This document shows positions 30,851 through 40,999 of a DNA stretch of 64,000 nucleotides, one piece after another (the first letter of the stretch is position 1; each line of letters begins with the position of its first letter). Source of the DNA: Adiantum capillus-veneris (Eukaryota; Streptophyta; Polypodiopsida; Polypodiales; Pteridaceae); assembly GCA_014529385.2 (NCBI GenBank), contig CM043953.1, forward strand, positions 66,894,372 to 66,958,371. Reading direction: 5' to 3'. Below the pieces are notes generated by a model that was given only the letters and a program-made list of their open reading frames with translations, did no database searches and was not told where the DNA came from. The position numbers and the translations under genes were made by a program.

Positions 30851-31593
30851 CCCGGGGGATTCACCATGGAAAACTTACCGCACCACATAAGTGCAAGGGA
30901 GGGGCGGTTTTTTCCAAGTTACATAAGCGTATAAGTTAGGGGCAGGCCCCTAATAATTTATCTTCCAAGCTTAAAAATAAGGGAGGGGGTATCATATTTA
31001 AGGGGGGGGGGGGGATGAGAGGAATTTTTTGTGTTTCAAAATCAAGGCTTCCCCAAAGAGTCTTCCCTCAAACTTGTGAGTCAATAGCTACAAAGATACA
31101 TGCAAGAGCTAGCATTGCTTTGTATCAATTGCTTGTTTTGTGATTATAGTTCATTTGTTGAGGGATGAAAGCTATAAAGAGCTTGTATAGATGCAAATTT
31201 ACACGGAGAACCTAATACAACTTTATAACCATGTTTTTGAGTAATTTAGATGGCTCCAAATTGGATGAGTAGCTAGAGTGCAGGCTGAACGGGCACATAG
31301 TTTGAAAGTCAAACTAAGATACATTGAGGGTACATCTAGTTATCAACAAAAATGGTTCCTTTGTATGTTTCCAATGACTTGCTACACGCTTTTTGACTAG
31401 TTTTACTCAGTTAGATCATGTGAGACCTAAATTTTATATGTAAGATAGGGGTATGATAGTTTTCTACATTGATTATCGTATAAGCGTAGAAAGGGGGGTC
31501 ATATTTCCTAATATGAGTCATATATAGGGGTTTTATCAAAGTTGTCCGCTCGCAGGTGGCGTCCCATTTTGTATATAGAGTGAATCCCCCGGG
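30851..31593. mobile_element. Non-autonomous TIR element (hAT-like), copy 1
   Basis: 743 bp, bounded by 14-bp perfect inverted ends CCCGGGGGATTCAC / GTGAATCCCCCGGG and an exact 8-bp target duplication CACTCCAC. An 8-bp duplication fits the hAT superfamily, as does P-type. No transposase frame is seen, so it needs an enzyme in trans. A G-run lies at about 31000-31013. A second copy, similar along its whole length, lies at 45566-46327. Confidence 0.9.
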
Positions 31594-31601
31594 CACTCCA
31601 C

Positions 31602-32640
31602 TACCTTGAAAGGGCCTTCCCACTTAATTTGAAACTTCTTTTGGAAGGTGTTGTCCAGCTTACTGTTATAGCACAAACCAAGTCATGCTTCTTGATACCC
31701 TTACTTTTGACCTTTTCATTTATCTTTGCCAAAGCCTTATCCTGCATATGCCCATAATGCTCCAATGCACTCTTCCTATCCAACTGAACCTCTTGTAACT
31801 ATAAGAGCTCTCTTTGAATGCATCACTAGGCGGCCCAAGCCACTTCTCTAGCATCTTTACTGTAGGCAACTCTACCTCCACAGGCAATAGTGCTTCCTTT
31901 CCATATACCAAGTGAAATGGTGTAAACCCTGTACCTGTCTTCACCGATGTACGGTCAGCCCATAATGCACTCGGAAATTCCAAATCCCAATTCTTTCCTT
32001 GGTGCTCTGTCACTTTTGAAAGAATTTGTACCAACTCACCATTGAATCTTTCATGTAAGCCATTACACTACGAATAATAAGGAGTGGTATGCTGGTGCCT
32101 AATCTTCATCTTCGTGCATAAGAAGTCTAGCAGTTTAGCTCTAATCCTGGTCCCTTATCCGAAAGCAGCTCCAGTGGCACCCCAAACTTGCAACATATTT
32201 CATCGTACATAAATTTTGTCACATCCTTTGCAGTGATTTGTTTTACTGCTATAGCCTCTGCCCATCTAGAGAGATAGTCCACTACATTCAAAATATGTCT
32301 TTTGCTCCTTCTTGTGATAGGTAACGGGCCTATTGCATCAATCCCCCGCTTTTCAAACACATCAAATGCCATAATGGTTTTTTGTAGCTTTGGCTTCAAC
32401 ACTCTCTTCCCAAATGCTTGACACCTATTGCAAGACCTACACCAATGGTGAACATCCTTGTGCAAACTAGGCCATACATACCCCTTGCAAGATCTTATGC
32501 AAGGTGATCTTTAAAGAAAAATTTCCGCCACATGCGCCTTCATGATTCTCTTCCAACACTCTATCAAGCTCCTCCCGCCAAGGTACACGTCTCAACACAA
32601 GATCAACCCCTTTCATGTATAAGACATCACCAATCAAATT
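31602..32640 (-). pseudogene. Tat-like integrase
   Basis: Right to left, the zinc finger half HHWCRSCNRCQAFGK lies near 32450. The core begins with RGIDAIGPLPITRRSKRHIL and continues VVDYLSRWAEAIAVK. The second Asp is in LLSDKGPG. The sequence is then broken at 32126-32035, where the Glu-bearing helix should be. It resumes at 32034 with GKNWDLEFPSALWADRTSVKTGTGFTPFHLVYG and ends in YNSKLDNTFQKKFQIKWEGPFKVVE at the TIR insertion. Several stops separate the parts. Integrase would insert the cDNA; this copy cannot make one chain. Confidence 0.8.
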
Positions 32641-33511
32641 TTGTACCTGTATGATCTACACACAAAACCATACTTCTTAGACTTCTCAATATCCTTTGGA
32701 ATGATTCCTGTTAGCAAAAAATTCTCTTCTTGAGCCAAACTTTCCCAGCCATGATAAAGAGGTAAATTGGTCCTCAACACAAATAGCTCCCCAATCATGC
32801 TTTGAGCTGCTTCATGTGCCTCTCCATTTAGAGCACGTTCAATGTGCCTGATGCTCCATGCTTCGAAATTTTTTAACAGGCCTTTAATTCTGAAACACAT
32901 TTCCTTCAATGAGGTGTTCTTGCTCTTCCACACACACAACACTTGCTTCACAACTAACAAGGCATCACCTTTTATGCTCAACCTTCTGGATCATAAAGTG
33001 CTATACCCCCTGAAGCTGCATCATGGCTCTTTCTGTATGAGCCATCAAAGAATAACACATGTGCATTGCTGATCTGTGGAACTTCTTCAACTACACTTCT
33101 CACCACCTCTTCCTTAACAAGGATGGGATTCTCCTTGTAGGTCAACCAATCTGCTAGGGTAGCTCTTGTATTGTCTTCCACTAAAAAAGATAACTCAAAC
33201 TCTTGCAACTCAATTACCCATTTCTTCACCACATTTGACATGTTAGTGCTATTAATTAACTGTGGCAAAAAGTCGTAACTCGTCAAGAAAACAAAAGGTC
33301 GTGGTAGCAAGTAATGACGAAATCGTCGACAAGCAAATATTACACTGGCCATCACTAGCTCTACTTCCAAGAATTTTCTCTCTGCTACCAGCTTCACTCG
33401 GCTTACACAATACATTGGCCTCATATAATGGTTGCCCTTCCCCTTTTGCAATAGCATGGCTCCAATGGCATCATCTCCTATTGATGGATTTACATAAACG
33501 CTTTCTCCCAA
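32634..33511 (-). pseudogene. Tat-like RNase H pair
   Basis: The first RNase H (33511-33100) is the gypsy type: YVNPSIGDDAIGAMLLQKGKG, RKFLEVELVMASVIFACRRFRHYL, KWVIELQEFELSFL. The second (33060-32640) starts HVLFFDGSYRKSHDAASGGIALYDPEG and goes on with GDALLVVKQVL and HIERALNGEAHEAAQ. This additional, plant-like RNase H is a defining trait of Tat-type elements. A stop or shift at about 32980 separates its halves. Confidence 0.8.
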
Positions 33512-33659
33512 TCAGGAGCCTGCATGGCTCACGACCCCCCTAACACCTCTTGAAACACTTCTTCACACTTGTCATCCCATTGTAATGGGGCGTGCTTTGC
33601 CACTTGTTGTAATGGATAAAGGAGTTGTGAAGACAATGGAATAAACCGCGCCATGTACT

Positions 33660-34534
33660 TCACTTTGTGTATAAAGGCTGCCAATGCTTTATACTCGTAG
33701 GTGATGGAAGAAGAATAATAGACTTAACCTTGTCTGAGTCCGCTTCAATGCCATTTTCTGACTCCATATTTCCCAGTAACTTCACCCTTGGCTGTGCTAG
33801 ATGGCATTTCTTTGGATTTAGTTGTCCTCCATATTCATCATATTGAGCCAATACCATCTGCAGCTTCTCATGGTGTTCAGCCCTACTGCTGTAGACACAG
33901 AAGTCGTCCATAAAATCTTTAACACAACTACCAATGAATGGTTCCAATATCCAATTTTCTCTCTCTTGATAGAAAGATGGTCCATTTGACAACCCAAATG
34001 GCAATACCATGTAGCAATAGCCGCCCCATGGCGTAATGAAAGTTGTCTTTGTTCGGTCTTTAAGAACAATCTTCAATTGAAAATAGCCTGAAAAACCATC
34101 ACACACTGTACCTCTCGTAACCTGCCATTGAATCCAAGATCGATGAATGGGAGAGGATATGGGTTCTTCTTAGTGGCTACATTTAAGGGTTTAAAATCCA
34201 CACAAATCCTCCACTTCCATCCTTCTTTGGACTGACTACTACTAGACTCACCCATTCTGTGGTTTCCACTGGGATTATGAACCCTGCCTTCACTAACTTG
34301 TCCACCTCTTCCTGCAAGGCTTCCATTTGCTCTTGACCTATCCTTCTTAGCCTTTTCTCCCACTACACATAACCATGGTCTGCCCAGTATAATAGGATAT
34401 TCTCCCAACCCCGCTGGCATCACATGAAAATCCACCACTGTCTTTGCATCATATGCCTCCACTTCTAAGCTCTTTATAGCACCCAAACATTTTACTTTCT
34501 GATGGTTTGCCAATCTGATCCAAAATCCTAACAC
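33660..34534 (-). pseudogene. Tat-like reverse transcriptase
   Basis: The finger part (34534-34110) holds WRICVDFKPLNVATKKNPYPLPF. The palm (34106-33660) holds CDGFSGYFQLKI, TTFITPWGGYCYMVLPFGLSN and the catalytic box FMDDFCVYSS, followed by GGQLNPKKCHLAQPRVKLLGN. The catalytic Asp pair is intact. A shift near 34100 separates the two parts. The N-terminal stretch around 34534-34350 still carries protease-to-RT linker motifs (PIILGRPWL). Confidence 0.85.
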
Positions 34535-34764
34535 CCAGTCACTATAAGACCCATCTTCTCAACGCATGAGTGTGTTATGACACATATTTGGGCTCCGCCA
34601 TCAACATAACCTTGTCCCAGATTTTTTCCTTTGTGCCACACATATACTATGGGGAAAATGTTTGGTAGCTCATCCATTGCCAACACCTTTACTGAACCTC
34701 TCTCTGGCTCTTTCTCCATTGGGTTAACCATTCTCTTCCACTGTCGCTTTAGCTTAGGCACCAT
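34528..34764 (-). pseudogene. Tat-like aspartic protease fragment
   Basis: GQGYVDGGAQICVITHSCVEKMGL carries the active-site Asp in a DGGA context, the same variant as in the gag-pro element at 3201-4943. The closing ILGRPWL motif is in the next frame at about 34400-34380, so a shift lies between them near 34530. Confidence 0.7.
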
Positions 34765-34773
34765 CTCTATAAG

Positions 34774-35328
34774 CTACCCAAAAGTAATATCTGCCTTTCT
34801 ACTTGTCAGATCCTCCTTCAAGTCATAGCTTAATTGCCCATCCCCTACTAGAAAATCTGAAACATGAAACTTGCGATGAGCCCTTCTTTTCCTCTTGGCC
34901 TTGACATCCTCGCCTTCATGGCTCTTTTCCTTCTTCTTACTAGGACCTGGGCCACTTCTTCCTTCCTTGCCCTCTATGGTCCTCTTCTCAATAGGCATCA
35001 CTAATGTATCCTCCATCTTTGCTGCCTTCTTCAAGGTGACCCCACTTCTCACTTTTGTCTTTCCCTTTTCCTCTTGGGTTAATCCACTAGTTCCTTCTTC
35101 TCCCTTAATTTCAATGCCATAATCATTTGACCTAGTTAGCACCTGTCTTGGCAATGGATACATGTCTCCCCCCATCCTTGGTGGCTTATCGCATTGCGGG
35201 CTGATGTGTCCCAACTCTCAACAATTATAACATGTGAGTGTCTGCCTCCAGACTCTACCATTTCTTTGTCCAACACCATTCCTGGGCCTTTCTTCACCTC
35301 TTGGATGATTTGCAAACCTCTCTCGACC
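34774..35328 (-). pseudogene. Tat-like gag C-terminus with zinc knuckle
   Basis: Near 35245-35200 the knuckle reads CYNC, a TGA stop, then ELGHISPQC: a C-x2-C-x4-H-x4-C finger whose fifth codon is a stop. Downstream is a charged linker rich in Glu and Lys (KKKEKSHEGEDVKAKRKRRAHRK is one such run, given here in outline) leading to the protease. Confidence 0.65.
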
Positions 35329-36096
35329 TCAATTATTTCCCACATTACCTAACATGTTTAGGCTGAGATTCTTCATTAAATCTACCACTTGCCTCATGTC
35401 TTGCCTTAGCTCATCATCTTGTACTGCTGTAGTGACCACTGCTGGCATAACTTGAGGAGTAGCAGAAACCACTGGTTCATGATGAACTGCTGGCATGCGA
35501 CCTTGCAAAGAATCCATAGGCTGAAATTCAAACCTCCTGGGCGAAGACTCTACTCCTAGCTGACTCATTCTTCTCAGCTTCGACTCTTTGTTCCTTGCCA
35601 CCTCCAATGCTTCTTCATATGTTCTAGGCTTCTTTAACTCCACTCTCCAACGTATATTCTCCCAAAGACCAACCAAGAACCTGTCCTTCTTCATCATGTC
35701 AGGTGGGGGTACTTGTGGTGCTAAGGCCTTGCACATCCTCTCCCATGCCATTGAAAACTTACGTATGTACGCAACTACTAGCTCATCTTCCTTTTGCACC
35801 AAACCTTGTACTTGTTGCCACACTTTGTCAGGATCTTCTGTCTTCACAAACTCCACTTCCAATCCATGCCTTAGATTGTCCCAACTCAATCTTATAGGTG
35901 GATCAGCCACACGCAACTCCTCTTCAAATGCTTTGGACCAAACTCGTGCATCACTCTTCAAACAAATCTGGAGAAGACGTAACATCTGCACCAAGTCATG
36001 AATCTCGTTGCTCATGCAGGAAACCTCCATCTTTTCCAAAAAATCTTCCACATCTTCATCACTTCTTCCATGAAGTTCCGGATAAGAGAAAGCCAT
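35329..36096 (-). CDS. gag: Tat-like gag, 255 codons open
   Basis: The frame starts MAFSYPELHGRSDEDVEDFLEKME and contains the gag helical domain: LKSDARVWSKAFEEEL, LRHGLEVEFVKTEDPDK and VAYIRKFSMAWERMCKAL. The signature of a hydrophobic stretch, then W-x-x-L...F...F, is that of plant gypsy gags. It stays open for its whole length, ending in GNVGNN and a stop just before the zinc knuckle block, which is reached only by a frame change. The start ATG at 36094-36096 has no upstream in-frame alternative. Confidence 0.75.
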   Translation of the reverse strand: MAFSYPELHGRSDEDVEDFLEKMEVSCMSNEIHDLVQMLRLLQICLKSDARVWSKAFEEELRVADPPIRLSWDNLRHGLEVEFVKTEDPDKVWQQVQGLVQKEDELVVAYIRKFSMAWERMCKALAPQVPPPDMMKKDRFLVGLWENIRWRVELKKPRTYEEALEVARNKESKLRRMSQLGVESSPRRFEFQPMDSLQGRMPAVHHEPVVSATPQVMPAVVTTAVQDDELRQDMRQVVDLMKNLSLNMLGNVGNN

Positions 36097-37009
36097 GGCT
36101 ACCTAAGCTACGATGCTTTGAGAACACCTTCGAACACATGTGCAAGAACCCAAAACTTTTGACTGACTCAATCCCTAGAAACTTCAATGGAGCTTCTTTA
36201 GATAAGGACAAACACATGCACATCAAATGAGTTTTCATAGTTAATCATCGGAATTACAACAGGCAAAGGACATTCCAATATCTCTCTTAATCTTCTTGGC
36301 CCAAACATAAAGACTATGCACTGTTGGAAAAAAATCTTCCTGGACACATGAACATTTATCTGGATTCTTTGAGTTAAATCAAAAGGAGTGAATTGAGGGC
36401 CATTTTGATCGTCCATTAAAGTAAACCATGCAGCTCCTGAGAAGGCACACCTGACTTATCCTCTGATTTTGCCAGATTTCAGCAGCATAACAACATAAAT
36501 AGCTCAAAAGACCAAAAAACAAACCATCACAACTTGGAAAAATTTTGACAGAGTTTCTCCATAAGTAGAGCAATAAGAACCCAAAATATAAATTGTATAT
36601 GTATGCATAACCTGCCAACAATAGAACCCGAGCATCAAGTAGGAATTACTAGTACATAGCCTATGGCAAGGTTACGAAAAGGATGCTCCATCCACGTGTA
36701 TCACCAAAAGGATCACACATTTGGGAATCCCCCAGCTTAATAAAACCTCACTCTATCGACCCTCTCACGAAAGCTTATGCAAATCTCGTATAGTCAAGTC
36801 TCAGAAATGACTATCTTCTAGAACAAGTCTCAGAAATGGTTGGGACTGCCAAATAAAACCAAGTATGGCTCCCCAAAGGCGTACAATGGCAGTTTCCACA
36901 AGTAACATATAATACCAGCAGACAATGCGCTCAAACAAGCGCCAAATGATGCATACCCACGGCAACTACAAGTGACTTCTACTTGCCATTATATCACTCT
37001 ACTCCAACT

Positions 37010-37107
37010 ACCTGTACCTGTGTGAATCACCTGTACCTGTAACTGTCCCTGTAACCTGTAACCTGTAACGTGTAACCTGTAACCTATAATCTGCAACCTG
37101 TAATCCC
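37010..37107. repeat. Heptamer tandem array CCTGTAA (~11 units)
   Basis: Imperfect repeats of cctgtaa (with ccctgtaa, cgtgtaa, cctataa and ctgcaa variants) lie about 50 bases inside the primer site. The unit has the length of the plant telomere repeat but a different sequence. Confidence 0.85.
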
Positions 37108-37132
37108 AAAGCTGAAGTTACTCAAAGAAGAT

Positions 37133-37155
37133 CCTCCGTGGGGACGCCAAAAGAA
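37133..37155 (-). other. Primer-binding site of the Tat-like element
   Basis: Read on the minus strand next to the 5' LTR: TTGGCGTCCCCACGGAGG. Tat-type elements often have TTGGCGCCGTCTGTGGG-like sites. The exact tRNA was not determined. Confidence 0.5.
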
Positions 37156-38299
37156 TGTGAGCGAGATGGAAACACACACAACGCCTCTATAATGACCCGA
37201 CATACACTCTTGGATGATACACACACACACACTATGGGGCACTACTCGGCTTACACAACCCCCCTGGCCGAGTCAGGGAACACACCAATGGAGTGACAAG
37301 AGAGAGACTATCCATTTGCCCACTCCACACAGAGAGAGACACACACACATACAAAAAAAACCTCAGCTCAAAAGAGGAGAATTTTTTATGTTTAGATAAA
37401 ATTGAGCTTGGGCCAACACCAATGAGGCAAATAGCTCACACAATATGGGTAAAATATGCCAAATACAATTACAAATTGGAGCAGAAGCTTCACTCATAGG
37501 AGAAACTTACACAGCCAAAACAACAAAAGAACAGTGAGAAATTTGGCAAAATGGATAGCGCCATCGTGTCGGGAACGGCCGAAAACCCCAGTTTACAATG
37601 TCAAAGTGCTCAAATCCGACCTCGGATAAGCAGTTTATGGCTAAAACATGCTCCAAAAACAGCAAAAACTCAATTGCGGTTGTTCCACCTCTTCTCTCCA
37701 CGTTTTTTCTGGTCTTCTCTCAGGTTTTTCAGTTCCCACACTTAGCTTTATTACTTGGGCACCTTTGGCCTTTTAGTTGACCTCAAACGGACCCCGAACA
37801 GGCCAAAAAGTGGCATCGCAGTGCATAGTTGTCACCCTGCTGCATCCATCCACACACCTGGCGCTCAACTTTTTCCAACAATGCATCTTGCAATCACGTG
37901 AAATGGCCCCCAAATACAATTCTCATGATGACCTTTTTACATAATCATCACAAGAAAACACCCACGTTGTGTCCGTACTTATCTATGTGCAAATATTGAC
38001 CCCATTCGACCTCCTGACGCCACTAGATGCCATCTGATGCACATGCTTATCTCATGTCGTTAGCCCGCGGATAGCTTCCTTGAGAAGTTTTACGCGCTAT
38101 CAACTCCTCATTATTATAGAAAAAACACACTAATACTGGTGGCGATGAAAATCGATGCACTATGTACATGTTGTCCTACCTGTACACATGTGGGCCCCAC
38201 GTAACCACCTGGCTTTGGAAAATGGGCAATCCTTTATTCAATGCACCATACATGGGTATGTACATATGTGCAATCCCTTGCTCCAAAAAACTCCTAACA
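37156..38299 (-). repeat. LTR of the Tat-like element (5' LTR by element orientation)
   Basis: 1144 bp, direct repeat of 29446-30600 with the same ends (TGTGAGCG ... CTCCTAACA). Confidence 0.9.
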
Positions 38300-40990
38300 A
38301 CGTATGTCATACACATCTCAACCACGTCCCTCTTAGATAGTGCCCTCTCTATTGACTCCGTTGCATATGTCCATCGTGGTGTTCAAGGGTCATGGTCTTG
38401 GAGGTGTGGAGATGATCATGGGCTATCATTTCCTTGCATCAACACTTTCCATATTCTTGAGAAATGGCTACCAATTATTTGAGAAATGCATGATTGTGTT
38501 TAATATAACAAAAAACTCATTTTCAAAGCCTCTTATAGTATCTAGTTTGTAATCTCGTTCATCTATAGCTTCACAAACTTTATTGGTCCTATTATATGTA
38601 GAAAAGGTTGTCTTTTTATATGTTAAGTTTTTTGTCCTTTTACATTGCCATAAAAATAATATTATTTGTTACATTTTTAGATATATGTGCTGAAAATATG
38701 GATTTTGTCTTCAAAGTTTAGGTAATGCTTAGTAATGTGTTGAATTTTTGGTGCAATTGTGGACCGTTGGATAAAGTTGTAGATTTGTGCCACATGAAAA
38801 AAATCTTTCTTTTTTAATATTTTTTCTAGATCTTTGTGAAAGGTGTTGGAATTTGTGTGCCTCTCTCTATAAAGAGGGCCATTGAATATTGATTGAGTCA
38901 TTATTTTTTATGCTTTTGGAATATATTGTAATTTAAATTAGTTATTGTTACACTTTTTCCAAAAAGTGAAATACTCTATTGTTAGTGTCACTTTCTCATT
39001 TTTCTTCTCATAAAAAAACTCTTTTATTATTAAGTTCCTCTCAATAGCATTATGTACTAGGCCATAGTGAACTTTCTCCTTGTTATGAAATTCTTCTCAG
39101 CAGCCTTAGCCTTATGTAGGCCATAGTGAATTTTCTCCTTGTTCGGTTTATTGATTGCAAAGATCACAATCACGATGGAAGAAGGGATTATTGTTAATGT
39201 TGTTTTAGCCAGCCAAATGGCCCTACTAAAAGCTTTCACTTGAAATCATGTAAGTTTTATTTTGTTTTTTCATTTATTTTTAGCAAAACTCACAATTGTG
39301 AGTGAATTATATTCAACAGCCCAAAAAATTACAAGGTCTTGTCATACTCTTGTTAAGCCATGACCTCATTCAGAGACCATACTTACATCGGCTATCAGGG
39401 TAGCTACCCTACCAACCCGTCCCCTCCTCCTCCTTAATACACAAGGTCCATAATCATGTCATTTTGAGATGTTTTATTTACCAATGACCAAGATTAGCCC
39501 CCATCCTAGACATTCTCTCTGCTGACAACAAGGCACAAGTAGTCCTAGACCAATCCTCCGAGTGTTGCTTGCACCCGAATGTCCATATTAGCACTTTGCT
39601 TTCTTGTATAATTTTTGCTAAGCTTGCCACCTCAAAACCTCCTTCAAACACACGTGAAATCATGTAATTTTCAAACACCCATCCCAATCGTAGTGTTTGA
39701 GATATAGTGGGTTTAAAACAAATGCTTTGGATGGCTCAAGCATTCAAACAACATGTCCAAGTCTAGAGAAAGCTCTCCTAAGAATGATGGGACGTATAAA
39801 AGTGCCCTAACAACAAACTCAGGCCATGGCCACTCTTTTTCCACAATGTTGTCTAGTATCTACAAAGTAGTATGACTAGAACACTCGAAATGTAGAATAT
39901 TTGTCGAGATCTTGTTTTTCAAATTGTTTTTCTAAAAAACAGAACAATTTTTGGCTTATTTTGCAAGACAAATTGACTTTTTAAAAATGGTATTATAATG
40001 AGATTTAGGGTTACAATGCTTAATTTGATCTCAATTAAATACTAAGGGGTTTAGAGTCGCAATTAAGAATCAATAACCAAAAATTTGAGCACTAATTTGG
40101 TCCATAACCAAAAATAAGGAAGGATAACAAGCAAATGAGAATGAGAGCAAATGATAACAAGCTTCTATGCGCGCCAAGCATGTTGGTGATAAGAGCCCAT
40201 TGGCCCAAGCTATGGGGGGATAGGTAGTGGAGCACTCCTTTGGAAAGTAGCCGCAAAGTAAAGAAACATAAATGATTACAACGCCCAAAAAACAAAAGCC
40301 TCTCGTAGAAAGTGAAGGTAAAGGGCGGTGGTGGGGAGGTGAGAAAGAATCCCAAAAGTGAAAAAGTGATAGGCGTGTGCCTTCAAATTTGCTACACTTC
40401 AAATACATATATTAAAATATGAATTCAATATACTTTTGTTACCTTGAACAATAGGCCTATGTAGACTTGGCCTTCAAAGCTTGTATCATATGGCACAACC
40501 ATGACCATCGTGACGTCACATAGTTTCTACAATAGAGACACTATGTGTTGAACATACAAGTTTGTTGCTAGGAAGTCACCTATCTAGGGTTCGGAAGAGC
40601 TCTCGCAGAAAGAGATGGGGGTGGGGTAGGGAGAGGCCCTTTTCATAGGGGTGCTCCAAGGCAAGGGAGCCTTGGCTGGATAGCCTCGATTCTCTTTGGT
40701 TGCAGTTTTTGGAAGCAAGGCACCCTGGGGGCACTCACGAGTACATGGGGAACCTGTCCTCGTCGCTGGCAGTGATAGGCATGAAGCTTCGAACGAAGCT
40801 CACCTTAGCGGTAGCTGCTGAAAGGAGGGAAGTAGACAATGCTTACCAATCTCATGAGCTACTTCTTTTTGAAAAGCCCTCATTGTAGGGATGTCATTTA
40901 ACCAGTTATACATCATATGGGATTTCTCGAAGAAGAGTTGATCTATCTTTTTGATTCGTTCGATAGATGGTTATGTGGTGTCTTCAAATC
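38300..40990. other. Intergenic stretch
   Basis: No supported gene is present. A 24-base word (aggccatagtgaa-ttttctcc, with one change) occurs twice at 39059-39084 and 39117-39142. Short open frames on both strands (for example 39478-39687 minus, 40700-40888 plus) match no family I know. The right end may contain the 3' tail of the LINE. Confidence 0.4.
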
Positions 40991-40999
40991 TTTCGGGGT

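Larger units (their letters stand above)
36097..37155 (-). other. 5' leader of the Tat-like element
   Basis: About 1 kb with no coding similarity lies between gag and the primer site. It carries the heptamer array at 37010-37107. Confidence 0.6.
29446..38299 (-). mobile_element. Near full-length Tat-like Ty3/gypsy element
   Basis: Two direct LTRs (29446-30600 and 37156-38299) flank a minus-strand internal region with gag, zinc knuckle, protease, RT, RNase H, a second RNase H and integrase, plus a primer site and purine tract at the expected places. No chromodomain is seen. The dual RNase H places it with Tat-type elements. A 743-bp TIR element is inserted near the end of pol. Stops and shifts make it inactive. 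The flanks (TCCGT left, ACGTA right) do not form a target duplication. Confidence 0.88.

Noticed and set aside
34895-36001. Plus-strand frames of 75-137 codons
   Set aside because: Antisense shadows of the Tat-like gag and linker.
37010-37107. Interstitial telomere repeats
   Set aside because: The unit is CCTGTAA, not CCCTAAA; the length agrees, the sequence does not.
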